Shown one piece after another: positions 12,301 to 24,308 of a stretch of 64,000 nt of DNA. Under the pieces are notes generated by a model that saw only the letters and a list, made by a program, of their open reading frames with translations, was not told where the DNA came from and ran no database searches. Made by a program: the position numbers and the translations under genes. The stretch comes from Acanthochlamys bracteata (taxonomy: Eukaryota; Streptophyta; Magnoliopsida; Pandanales; Velloziaceae): the NCBI GenBank assembly GCA_019914995.1, contig CM034142.1:6075513-6139512 (forward strand). Reading direction: 5' to 3'. How positions within the stretch are numbered: position 1 is the stretch's first letter; the number at the start of each line of letters is the position of its first letter.

Positions 12301-15200
12301 GCAGTTTGATACATTATCATATCCTGGTTATCGAAAAGAGTGTGCTGAAATTCTCATTCACATGTTGCTAAACAGCAGGCTTTATTTTCGGGAGTCTTAT
12401 ACAAAATGGTTGGTTATATTTCTATTTACTGATTTTCTCATAAAAAGGAGAAAATCAATCTACTGAGGTTTGCTAGTTTGGAAGAATCCATATTTGTGTT
12501 ACTTCATTAGCATCTACAGGTAGCAAGCAGCTTGATGCATGCGATGATTGTTCTTGTAAGATTTATAAGTTGCCCAGAATCACATACTAATGTGCAATTG
12601 CTTGTTAGTTTTTTGTAGACGTCTTGTTTGAGTAGGAGCACCTTATGATATTTTGTTCCTTAATAGTGCGAAAGCTTTGTCACCTGGTTAATGTTGCACC
12701 TCCCTTTTACAATTTTGACGGGACTCAGCTTGAAAGTTTTTGAGGAAAATCCTACACAACAGGTAGTTTATATTTTTACCAAGATTAACATTATGATGGT
12801 TTGTGGTTTTAGCAAGCTATTGTTGTCAATGTAAGAAGCAGGTACTGAGTATAGCAGTGTAAATGAAGCTCTTCTTGTCTTGTGTTTTATAAGTACCTAT
12901 TGTGAGTTTCTAGAAAGTGAATCGTTAGGAAGTAAGTTTGTAAAAGTAAATTTATGGAAGTCAACGTAGGAAGTCATTTAAAAGTGACTTTTTAACTAAA
13001 GAAGGTAGCTTATGAGATCTCTTAGGTGAAGTAAATAAGTCCTACATGTGTGTTCCAAGATGAGCCAATAGTCCCCTGTTACATTTGCACTTAGCATTAG
13101 ATTTTCAAGAGGTGCATAATAGTCTCTTCACTGCTGAAATGTGCCAACATGAGGATTTGAAGTATGTCAAAAATCTCATTCAGAAGTGTGACTTTTATGA
13201 TCTCAAGCTTTATGCTGTTAGGAAGTTTCTTTTGTTTGATAGACAGGTAGAGGCAATGATATAATATTATTCTGGTCTCATGCTTCAACCGATAACAAGC
13301 TAGGAAATAGTTTGGAAAACTAAACTATCCTAGGTTACTTCTTTTGCCAGGACTAATTGCTAGTTTACAGTATTAGTTGCAATAAAGTGAGTTTTTAAAA
13401 ATTAGGTTTTGAGAAGTGAATAAAGTGTTTATATTTGATTATAGTTGAAAGTAAATCAGTAAGTGGTTTTTTATATTTAGTTGTGAATGTAAAAATAAAT
13501 TTTTAGTTAAAGTTTTTTTTAACTAAATTGATACAAGCTCTTAACTAAGAATGACAACTCAAAATTATGTCCAAGTAGTCGGCTAGTTTGAAGTATTACA
13601 TAGAGCCTTCGTTATGATTTTAGGTGTTGTTTGGCATTGTTATTGCTTCTTTGCATTTTTATTTTTTTATTTCATGTTTTTAATAAATTTTTTAAATATT
13701 ATTAAAAATTTTCTAGAAATTTAAAAATTAAAGAAAAACTTTATATTGTGAGATTTTATTACTACTTTGTTAGATAAAAAATAAAGTTTATTTTAAAAAT
13801 ATTTTTGTTTCAGAAACTTTTTGAAGTATTTCCAAAATTTTCCTTATTGGTGCACTGAAATCATTTCTAATTATTTTTTTTAATTTCTCTAATTTTTCTA
13901 TGCAGACATGGGCACTTTTTGTAAGTATGTTTTAACAACTTTTCATTTCAATTTTTTATTTATATTTTCAAATAATTTTTTATAATGTTTTATTAACTTA
14001 AAAAAAATTTAAAAGTACAAATTAATTTTGCATCTTCAAATTTTATTATTATTTATTATTATTATTTGTTATATTAAAAAACTTACTTTCTAAAAACTTT
14101 TTCAAAATTTTTATTTCAAATTTTTTTTATTTTATAAGTTCTTTCAAATACCTCCATATATTTGGCGTAAATTTGAAGGAATGTGAATGGTGGAAGACTC
14201 TTTCCAGTAGTTTTGCGAGTCAACCGTCTGCTAAAATTGAACATTAAATTTGGTTTCTGTTCGTTGTTAATAGTTTTCTGACACTAGCTCGTTGTTAATA
14301 GTTTTCTAAATTGCGACAACCAAAAAGCTCATCCATCTAGGCATGTTTATTTCACAGTAAATAAGTTCAAAAATAATATTTTTTAGAAATATTTTCTGTA
14401 AACTTTTATATTTATTTTTATAAATTTAGTTTTAATAATACGTTATTTTCTACTTCTGTTTTTAATTATTTAAAAATTTATTTTTAAATAAGTAAATACG
14501 TCTTTAATAATAATAAGTCATGTTGGGTAGTAGTGTAGCTTTCATCTCTCAATTATTGTGTTCCCCTCGTGTCAACACATCACAATCTTTTAGAGAGTTT
14601 TTTTTTATAAAATCAAGACTCCAACCATGTGGAAAAACTCGTGCGATGACAAAAATTCTTGTAAAGAAAAACGACGACATATTTATTCAAATCCAATTCA
14701 TGTTTTCAATTTCAGCTAGAGAGTCCATCTTTCGTTTCGTTCTTTCCCCTTCTTTTCATAATTGAAAGTGCCCATTATGTTATGTTAATGTTGTAATTGT
14801 TTTTGTTTATGATTTTCTGCTTGTTTGACAAGCATGGGTGTGTATTTTTTCATCCGAAAGTAACTTTTATTTGTTAGAAGATTACTTTCTTTGCGGCTTT
14901 CTATATAAGTGAAAATTTTTTGTATAATTTATTTTATAAAAAATTATTTTTTAAATAATTATTTTTTTAAAAGTTATTTTTTATGAAATAAAATATACTA
15001 AAGACATGTTTATAAACTCTTTTTTTTTATTTTAAAAATTTTACTTCTAACTCACTTTTAGAACAAATAAAACTGAAGTTGTGGTTGTTGCAAGATTAAA
15101 CTATCTAAAAGGTCAAGTCTGCTTACATCGACTAGAAGAATGCATCCTTCTTAGGCATGGAAGTCTAGTATACCACAAATCCAAACGTCATCCTTGAAAA
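12301..15200. other. Intergenic, AT-rich, decayed MITE-like sequence
   Basis: No gene was seen. About 13618-14165 begins with GGTGTTGTTTGGCATTG and contains long AT-rich tracts with a TTGTGAGATTTTATTA core, so it looks like old Tourist-like sequence, perhaps more than one copy. A second AT-rich patch near 14340-14520 begins GGCATGTTTATTTCA. Boundaries could not be fixed. Confidence 0.5.
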
Positions 15201-15263
15201 GTGATTATAATAATCAACGAGACCTAATAAGCCTCGTAGAACAGTGGTAGATTGAGATGTTGG

Positions 15264-16336
15264 TCAATTGAGCATTACTAGAACTTTAAATGGATAAAGC
15301 TGACACATCTCTATTGAGGTAAGGTGCATAAGGTATTCTATGGATAAGCGTATGAAGTGGCATTCAGAACAATTGTCGTAAAGACCTTTTGGCGGAATAG
15401 ACATAACAAACTGCAATTGCTCTTGTGAGAGTGGCCTGTACACAATAGTGTCATCGAAGAAAACCAAAACAAATTTTCTAAGGCAAAGTTGGGATATATT
15501 ATCTAAAAGGTTATTAGTGCATTAGTTAGGACAAATGGCATTAAAAGAAATTTGTACTGGCAATCGTATATACGGAATGTTGTTTTGTGAACGCCTAACT
15601 CGTAGATCGTAATTGATAGTATCTCGATATGAGATGTAACTTGAATAAGCATTAAGCTTTGTACAATTCATCCGGGAGCTCATCGATCACTACAATAGGA
15701 AATTAATTCTTAATTTGATGGTGTTAAGTGCTATGTTAGTCAACACAAAATCGTCAGAATCTATTTTACTTTTTGACCCAAAAAAAGGGAAAGAGAAGCA
15801 GTGGTGCTCGAGTAACATCTTTACAATTTTTGCTTCCTGCACGTGAGTGCATTGGTAAGGTTTGACGTTGACTGACAATGTGCTCAGAAAAAAAGAATGT
15901 AATTGTCGCAAGATGGCAATCTATGAGGCTGGAAAACGAAAGGATGCCTATAAGATGCTTTGTAAATCTTCTGGTATCGTAGTTAGGTGTTCATCTATTA
16001 ACGAAACGGCCATAATTTTGATGTAGTTGTGAGAGGTCTCTTAGACTAGCCAAGCATGACATCTCGTCTTCCTAATTCCTTATACGATGAATTCCTGCCC
16101 TTAGAGCGAGAGACTCATATTTGAATGCTTCCAATGCAAGTGACATCTCCTAACTGTCGAGCCACTGGACGCCAAGTACAATATCCATTCCTCCCAAAGA
16201 AAAAAGGGTAGGCATCTACTATAAAGTCTACTCCTATACGGAGATAGGAACACATTGGTAAATGACCACGATGGGCATGAGGTCTGCCATTTACTAGTTC
16301 AATTTTAGGGGTTTCATAACTATAAGAGAGACGCAA
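15264..16336 (-). pseudogene. Decayed Ty3/gypsy pol fragment (protease to reverse transcriptase)
   Basis: On the minus strand, 16115-16336 contains stretches like the end of a gypsy aspartic protease domain (DFIVDAYPF, and a LGDVTC stretch). Around 15690-15911 there is VNVKPYQCTHVQEAKIVKML, like the start of gypsy reverse transcriptase. At 15264-15467 there is VFFDDTIVY, like the RT FFDD catalytic strand. The order protease to RT runs from high to low coordinates, as expected for a minus-strand element. Frames are broken repeatedly, so this is dead. RNase H and integrase were not recognised, and no LTR pair could be tied to it. Confidence 0.75.
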
Positions 16337-17201
16337 TTGCTTGCCAATTTATCGGGATAGAATTATAGGTATCTTGTGATTCTTCAGGATGATAGCTCTT
16401 ATCACTTTATTTGTCTAGAATGCTAATGGTTTGAGACTCATTTATTCCTTGCATTGCTCTCAACGAGAGAGTGCCATCCTCAGATAGGGATTCCTCAAGG
16501 CCTTCGTCTTCAGATCTATTTTCTAACTCTTAGTGGCGCGCTAATGGAGAGTCTTGTTTCTATTTTCTTAAAATCTTATTTTCTAACTCTAATCCTCTTA
16601 TTTAATGTTTCATTTCCTTTGGTGATAGAATTGGAAACTACTTCAAAACACTCCCACCATGATGGAGGCTATCACAACTTTTGGTATCATCTTTTTGGGA
16701 TATAATAGTTATCGAAAATAGCAATTTTACCATATTCCTAAGTACAACTATTGACATAAGTCAATAATATATCTACTATTTTAGTTATATTAGAATCTTT
16801 TTTATTAAAATTAGATTTTTTTTATTTAGAACTCTACTAGAATTCGATATTTTTTATTTAAAATTCTTCTTATTTATTATTATAAATTTATATATATATA
16901 CTTATATTCAAATTGGAAAATAAGAAAGTATAAAATAAAATAAGATTGAACTAATTTTTTATCAATAATAATATTTACCTTATTTTGATATGGAATCGTT
17001 CAAGAGTTAAACGACTTTAGGCACTGTTTTTCAGCTTTCACGCCAAGAAAAAACCTAAAAGGTTCAAATTAAATGCCGTATTATTATTATTATTATTTAG
17101 ATATTAATTATTTGTATTGATTAATCACTTTAAGAAGCGACCAAAAGAACACTTCCTTATATTTTTTTCATAATAATTTTATGAAAAACTATTTTATAAA
17201 A

Positions 17202-19981
17202 TGTCACGCTCCGTTGCAAGAACACAATCATATTGTACGCGACTTCCAACGGCAATCAATGAGCATATATACAGTAGCTAATTAATGGTTCTTCTTAAAT
17301 AAAGAAAAAACTAAGATAAGTTTTACATCAATATTAGGTGGAACTCTCGTGAAATGCAGATATTATCATTTTTATATCAATCGGATAAAAACTTATTTGT
17401 GATCCTATTAAACTAAAATTTATAAATAAATTCTTAATAAATAATTTATATATATAATAATAGAGATCAATTTTGAAAATTTTTACGCATGGAACTGTAT
17501 TAACATGCGGAAATGTGCGCATAAGAAGCAATATGTTCATATTCTCACTATATAGATATATAGCATATGTAGATAAATAAAATAACTATTAGTTACATGT
17601 AAGTTATTTTTGTTACATGTAAGTTTATAGAAAATAACTATTAGTTGATAAGAAATGAGTTTGTAAAAATAAATTATAAGAATAAATAGAAAATATTATC
17701 TACAAATAATTTTTTGATTAAAAAGTTATTTTTGAATCACTTACATGTAAAAGAATTTTTTTTAAAAATGAAAGATACTTTAGAAATTTTTGAAAAAGAA
17801 GCTCAATTTTTTTACCTTGAAAATAACAACAAAATCTTATGACTTATAATTTTTCTATACTTTCTAAATTAAAATTTTTTCCCTTAATTTGGTAAACATT
17901 TCTCTTTATCAATTGGATTAAATTTTGGCTTGTGAATGAAATTGCTTTGTCGGATGTGAAAATTGATTATATTTTTTCAATTTTTGATCGCCGGCGTGCA
18001 TTTACTCAACGGCGTTTTCCCTTTGAGCTTAGTGTTGCTATTGTTCTCACAGCTTCATTTTCTGGCCAGCACTATTTATCATCGAAATTCAGCAAGCTGG
18101 CGGGCCCTATCTTGTGGGTAAGTTATAATACGCGCTTTGTATATTTAAAAGTGAATGTTGGATGAATTATTAATTGGTTTCGATATAAGAAATAGTTGGA
18201 TTGAAAATCCATTAGCCGTCATCGATTCAAAGCCAACTTGGAGTCCGATCGCATCTTTTGAATTGGTAAGCTATCTAATATTGCTAGTAATAGTAGTTGG
18301 TTGAGTATTGGATTGGAATGGAATTATTGGTTGAATGGATATGTCGTTATTTGTAATAGGATTTCACAAGGAATTTTGAGTTTTGCTTAGCGCGAATCAG
18401 TTGACTTGGGTGATTGTTAGGACTCCAGGTGAGGGTTATTACTGCCACATTCTTTTTTAGAATTTTCGTTAGGTATTTCGGCACAAGTAATATTTGTCTT
18501 GAAACCTCTGACATATCTTGCCAATATCTATACATTATAATTAACTCCCTCGTGCCATGGGTTGTCTGTAGGATGTATGTTGTATTTGAGTTATATTTAA
18601 GAACAAATATAAGCATTCGAAGAATATGTAAGCTATCATATAATTTCAAATTTTACTGAGGTATAATATTACATACTAGTGTTTACAAAGCTTAGAGCGT
18701 GGATTCCACGCATGATTTTAAAATGGTTCATTTATATTACTGTATTTTGGCATAACTATGATATTTATATTTTTAATAGTAATTTATAGTATTTGCATAA
18801 GAAGGTCATTATATTTTATGACTAATATACGTTGTTATAAATAATTCACGAGCATTGTAAATTATCTTATATGTTTTCATATATGGCTTCGGCATGACTA
18901 TGTGTGGTTACTCGCGCTACGCGAAGGCAAGTGGGAAGTCGGAAGAGGAGTTAAGACCTCAGGGGTATGGAGTGGTACCCACCTATGGTCATAGACTTGT
19001 GAAGTTAGATTGTTAGCATCATCGGGATCCATATGTGTTGGAGGCCCAGCTTTACCGAGATCTGTCTGGGTTGCAGGCGGAGTAGATTGTTAGCCTCGCC
19101 AGGATCCGTATGTGTTGGAGGCTCAGCCTCGCCGAGATCCATTTGGATTGGTAGTTGGTTATCCTGACTCTCCGATATGAATATATATACATATTTTGTC
19201 ACTTTATAATTGACTGGTGCATATTATGAAATCGTATAAGTTGCGTGTTATGTGGTGGTATTAGAATATAGTTAATGTAATGAGTCTTATGTTATCGTAT
19301 CTTCAGTTAAGAAATTGAATTAGTATGGAACGACGCAAAATTTAATAAGTATTGTTGCAATCTATCTTTACATCTGCTGCATGTAGAAGTTAGCAATATA
19401 ACGGTTAGGTAATGCATTAGAGACATAAAAGAGGCATTGCTACTTTCACCTCACTGAAATTGGGCTCATTATTTTTATTCTTCTTTGACTTTCCCCAGAT
19501 ACTACAGAGACGAGCGAGAGTGGAGCACGAGTAGCAGCGTAGACCAGATTCGCTAGTTAAGGGTATACTTTTGTGTATCACGTTACCTTTATGTAGATAG
19601 CTCTGTAACTTCAATGGACTTTTACTCATTATGCTATTTTGCACTGTATATGAATGGTTGTATATTCGTTTTGAAGTCCTATTAGATTTTGTCGGCTACC
19701 GATAGCTATAGCTGTAATATTGGTGTGAAATAGTGGTTTTTGTTCGTCGTTTGTCTTTCTTATTTCTTTTGGTATTTCATATATTTATTATTGTTGTTAA
19801 TATTGATTTTCTCCTTTGAGATTTAGGGGATGTTTTTTTGTCAAATTTTTTTTAAGATTTTGGTATTTATTGGTTTAAGTTGAGTTTTGATTTATACCTA
19901 ATAGTATGGGCCATATTTGGTCTATGGTTAGTTTTTGGGTTTAGCCTAGTGTTCGTCAAGGTCCAGTTTTGGGTCGTGACA
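17202..19981. mobile_element. Candidate solo LTR of a gypsy-type retroelement
   Basis: The stretch starts TGTCACGCTCCG and ends GGGTCGTGACA. It therefore has the TG..CA ends of an LTR and an exact 7-bp terminal inverted repeat (TGTCACG/CGTGACA). It lacks coding sequence, has a base composition unlike the AT-rich surroundings in its second half, and contains a 77-bp tandem repeat. No matching second LTR and no 5-bp target duplication was found (TAAAA left, TTTAT right). At 2.8 kb it would be a long LTR, and the bounds may enclose more than one insertion. Confidence 0.5.
19008..19161 (+). repeat. 77-bp tandem repeat inside the candidate LTR
   Basis: Two diverged units start GATTGTTAGC at 19008 and 19085. 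They share GGATCC(A/G)TATGTGTTGGAGGC and CCGAGATC blocks in the same order, followed by a TGG trinucleotide. Confidence 0.85.
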
Positions 19982-22790
19982 TTTATCTTATTAGATTGTT
20001 CAATATTGGCCATTAGACATAATCTCAACTCCTATTGATTTGTTTCAGTTTTGCTCTCGTTAGATGAGGTTGAGTCTTTATTGATACATATAATCGGTTT
20101 TTCTCTTCCTTAGCTGGTTTTTACTTTTTTTTTCTTCAGTAGAGGACATCCACACTAAAGTGTCCCGACTTCTTCTAGTGAGAGCATTTTCTATTCCTCG
20201 ATAAAGTTTGTTCTTCGACTTTCTTCTCCATTAGTTCTTTCTCAATAGATGTCTGCATTTTCTTATTGCTAAGTATTATGTTCTTCTTTAGAGGAAAGGA
20301 TACTTACCTTATTTTGGTATTCATGGATGACCGTCAAGCAAAGGTTATCTTTCTTTTAATGATTTGATATTACTTCACTTTCATTTAAACATATTTCACT
20401 TTCGTTGTATAGGCTAGCATCAAATTTGTTTTTATATATTCTTTCTAACTTGAGCTAAACTTTTTTTGCTGTGAAATGAAAATAAATATGATTAAATTAT
20501 TCAAAATTTAAAACACGATACAATAATTTCAAAGTATAAAAATTTAAAGAAGAAAAGTTATTACTCTTTTGAATTTGCATGGTAGTAGCTTTAGCTCTAT
20601 CTTTAACGATCTTTAATAAAAAATAATTTGCGCCTTTAAGAATACAGTCATATTCATCTTCCAATGTTTACAATTATTTCCATAAAATGCTGAAGGACAA
20701 TTGAGTGATATTTCTTTCTTTTTAATGAAGTTTAAGCTTGTCATAGAATCTTTTCTCAATTTTGTTAAATATTTAATTTAGAAGCATATTCTGATACCAC
20801 TTATTTGGTAAACCTACAAAATCAATTCAAAAGAGGAGGAATGAATTGTGTTGATAATAATTTTTTTTCGATTAACAGTAGTTCCTACAGATAATATTCT
20901 CTATTCTAAAAAATCTCTATTTTAAAAACACTCCTAAATATTCCTTTAGTACAATAGATTTTACGATAAAATAAATTGACAGTAAACTTTAAGTTAATTA
21001 GAAAATTTATGTGATTCGGTAAACCTATTTTTTTACATTCATGTTTAATCTTTCGTAAGAGATGAAACTTTTACTTAACTTTTTCTACAGGCACAAAGTC
21101 CTCAAAAACCTTCTTTGTTCTTGTTATTTTTATTTTTTAATTTTTTAGAGGTTACACGTTTAATACATAAAATAGTTTCTCTCTTAGAATATGATAAATT
21201 CAACACATATCAGGCTCTTCAAAAAATCATATACATCAATGGCCAATAAAAATTCAAAGCAAACTCCAAAAGCAGTCCATACTTCAGTATATAATAAGAA
21301 CTTTTACTGAATTCAATAAACATTTTTTACAAATTAAAGTGTGTTTTTTTCATCCAAAAATTCACTTTCTTTTACTTTTAATAATTCATTTCTAAATACA
21401 AAATGACGTAAGAATTCACTTCTAACTCACTTTTATATATAAAAAAATATAAAACTTCAATCCATTTTTAATAATATTATTTGTAGAAACTCACTTTTAA
21501 AAACTTATTTTAAAAAATTCACTTCCAAATCAAAAAAATGCATCCTAACATAAAACCTTATTTACATATTAAAATTTATTTAAAAATTAAAATAACAAAA
21601 ACTTTATATAATAAAATTTATTCAGAGTCCCTCTCCGACGCTCTATCAGTTCACAAGAAACGAGACGAGTTAATCCACATGTTTAGGTAGGTCATTGTGC
21701 TCTAATAATTCGACACGTAGTATACAAGGGATATGTTTTTATTTAGAGCACATTGTTTTCATCAATTAAAACAAATAAGATTTAATCCGACTGCGTCTTT
21801 TAAGCTTATCAACAATCACGTGTATGTGCAACGAAAGAAATTAAAAATCTCCTTTGATTTTTTAAGCGCCCGCAATCCTTGACTTTTCAGCATGTGATCC
21901 TTCTCGTCAGGATTATGATTAGTTTTCTTCTATTATTTCGAAGCATTTAGAACTCGTTTTTTTTTTCCGTTTCATGTAATTAATGTGTAACAAATTGAAT
22001 TTTATAATTTAATTGGGAAATATTTATTAACCGGTTAATATCAACCACTTTAAATATAAAACCATTTCTATATATATATATATATATATATGAAAGCTAT
22101 ATTTGACATGCATTTTTTAATAATACACTTATAAAAAAAGTGTTTAAAATATTGATAAAATATAGTTTTTAAATTAAACTTTTTTTAAAAATTAAGATCT
22201 GGTTTTTTCATTAAAAATAATATAATATTTTTTTTAATGTAAATTTTGCATTTTTAAAAATATCAAATAAATTCTTAAAAAAGAAAATTTATTGAGAATA
22301 TAAATAAAAATTTGGAATAGAAAGTGATTGATAAGTACTATCTAATAGTCCCTAATAATTATTTTAAAATATATTATTAGATAGAGATATTTAAAATAAA
22401 AATATGTTTTTTAAAGTTTTATTTTTCTATATTCAGTGAAAACCTTTTTAGTCAAGCTCACAATTATTTTATTTTGCTATAAGTGAGTTAAAATAATATC
22501 GAGCGGATTTAATTTAGCTTTATAAAAATACATTTAACTAAATTTAAATTTTATTAAAATAAGAAAACATTGTAATAATTTTAAGTGAAAGGTTGAAAAT
22601 ACCTATAGAGTTCTTTTGTCAGTAATAATTATGTTCAGTTTATCTAAATACATAATTAAATAGGTTTTTTAAAACTTTTTCATGTTAAAAAGAAAACATC
22701 TATCTTTTAGTCAAGCAAATATTTATTAATATTTAGTTTCAAACGTTTTTAAATATTTTTTTACAAAATATAGCTTGAAGGTTAAATATT
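19982..22790. other. Intergenic stretch with LTR-element and MITE debris
   Basis: No gene was seen. A primer-binding-like site at 20788-20799 points to an old minus-strand LTR element whose LTR would lie to its right. About 21330-21545 has weak terminal symmetry (TGTGTTTTTTTCATCC against AAAAAAATGCATCC) and may be a MITE. An AT microsatellite lies near 22070-22091. The 22090-22750 part is AT-rich. Confidence 0.5.
20788..20799 (-). other. tRNA-Met-type primer binding site of an LTR-element remnant
   Basis: On the minus strand this reads TGGTATCAGAAT, matching 10 of 12 bases of the usual initiator-Met primer binding site of copia and gypsy elements. The adjacent plus-strand sequence from about 20803 could be the facing LTR end, but no second LTR was found. 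Confidence 0.45.
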
Positions 22791-22852
22791 AATCAACCAC
22801 CGCACATCACCATCATCTGTTTCCCGTGCCGTTTTCATAACCACCTTTCCGT

Positions 22853-22858
22853 CACGTG
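22853..22858. promoter_or_regulatory. G-box CACGTG, distal to JAZ3
   Basis: A CACGTG palindrome in a locally GC-richer island, about 1.45 kb before the JAZ3 start codon. G-boxes are the classical binding site of MYC2-type bHLH factors, which JAZ proteins repress. Its use here is inferred. Confidence 0.55.
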
Positions 22859-23049
22859 TCCTGCAACTCCGCACGCAATGCACTCGCTTCCCGTCTCCTC
22901 ACGTTTTGCAGTATCAGTCCTTTAAATATCTAATTGTGCTTTTATAACCACTTCCATCTTTTGATTGGCAAAACTATATCCAAAAGATACGTTTAATATG
23001 CTAGAAAAACTGAAGAACTTGTTTGTTAAGATATATTTTAATAATAAAG

Positions 23050-23050
<1 letters not shown>

Positions 23051-23091
<41 letters not shown>
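23051..23091. repeat. (TA)n microsatellite
   Basis: About twenty TA dinucleotides in an unbroken run. A similar but shorter run lies near 22070-22091. Confidence 0.97.
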
Positions 23092-23093
<2 letters not shown>

Positions 23094-23586
23094 CATGTTT
23101 ATAAAAATTTTTAAATAGATGCTACAATAGATATTATATAATATATATACTATATTCATAATATTAATATTTATTTAATAAATATAATTTGAGATATTGG
23201 ATTAATTTGATGATTCGGTGAGTTAACCAGTGATATGATGAGTTAAGCGGTGATCCGATAATATTTTTGGATCAATCATAAGATTGATTTTTAAAAATTT
23301 AATGCATAAAAATGCAAATATAATTTAGTTTGATGAAAATTAAAAGTTAGAACTTCATGTTAAAAAAGCAGTAAAATAGTCAAGCTTTTCAATTGTAGTT
23401 GAGTCAAAGCTCAAAGAACTTCGATATATCCTATTATGCTTAGCAAGTTACCGTGAGGATTACTAATTACTAAAACGTAGCTACATTTTAAAAAAATACA
23501 TAAGGGTCAAATATCACCAAAAAATAATTTGTGGGTGTTTGTTATAAAAAGAAATAATTTGTTTATTTCTTAACTCCAATTGTCCC

Positions 23587-23592
23587 CACGTG
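23587..23592. promoter_or_regulatory. G-box CACGTG in JAZ3 promoter
   Basis: A CACGTG palindrome about 720 bp before the start codon, at the left edge of a GC-rich promoter island (23580-23870). It lies 91 bp from the next G-box. Paired G-boxes fit MYC2-driven, jasmonate-inducible JAZ transcription, a feedback loop known for the family. Confidence 0.6.
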
Positions 23593-23683
23593 CCTCTCGA
23601 AGGCAGCAATCAGAGTCAGTCTTCACTCCGTGGCTCGCGCAGGGAAACGGAATCTAAAGAGAGTCTCTCTCTCCCACTCAAAG

Positions 23684-23689
23684 CACGTG
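23684..23689. promoter_or_regulatory. G-box CACGTG in JAZ3 promoter
   Basis: The third CACGTG upstream of the gene, next to a CT-rich run (GAGTCTCTCTCTCCCAC, about 23661-23677) that often marks plant core promoters. A 77-codon open frame without a recognised family crosses this island and is treated as chance. Confidence 0.6.
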
Positions 23690-24308
23690 CCCTTCCACAG
23701 TTACCGTCTATTCCGGGTAACTCTGTTTCCTGTTTCCACCGTATTACCGGCTAAGGCCAGTCACTTTATCGAACTGTTAACCGGCTACTCCCGTTTATTC
23801 GGCAGGTGCTTTGTGGTCCCCGCTCACCTATCTCTCTCATCGTGGTTCGCACCTTTAAACTAAAATTAAGTAACTAAATTAATCTAAATATAAAATACAG
23901 TTGATTTTAATAGTATATTGTTATTGTTATTTAAATTTAGTTGGAATATTATATATCACTCGTTTTCTTTATTTTTCTTACTTTTAAAATGTATTTCATT
24001 GCGGCTCTTGTTCTTCGGCTTGTGTTGCTACTGTAACGCGTTTTAAAAACAGAAGACTCTGCTTTTGATTCGCGAGAACGTGCGGGGAAAATTTGCTTGC
24101 AGGGGTATTCAGGGAAAAGAAAGGAATAAAAGTTTCGATTTTGTGTGCTCCGGAAGTTGAAAACAGATTTGGTTTTGTTTTCTTTTAGTTGAAAAATATT
24201 TGATTTTTGTGTTCAAGTTGGAGATTGGTTTTGGAGTGGGTAATATTTGAGAAGGGGCTGTTCTGGGGAGTGTTTGTTTTCTGATAAGGTATTTCTATTC
24301 TGTGGACA

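Noticed and set aside
17932..18165. 77-codon open frame within the candidate LTR
   Set aside because: No family match and no splice context. The surrounding sequence behaves as non-coding repeat.
23630..23863. Open frame in the JAZ3 promoter island
   Set aside because: It starts at a non-ATG codon and its peptide is unremarkable. The G-boxes and CT-rich tract suit a promoter better.
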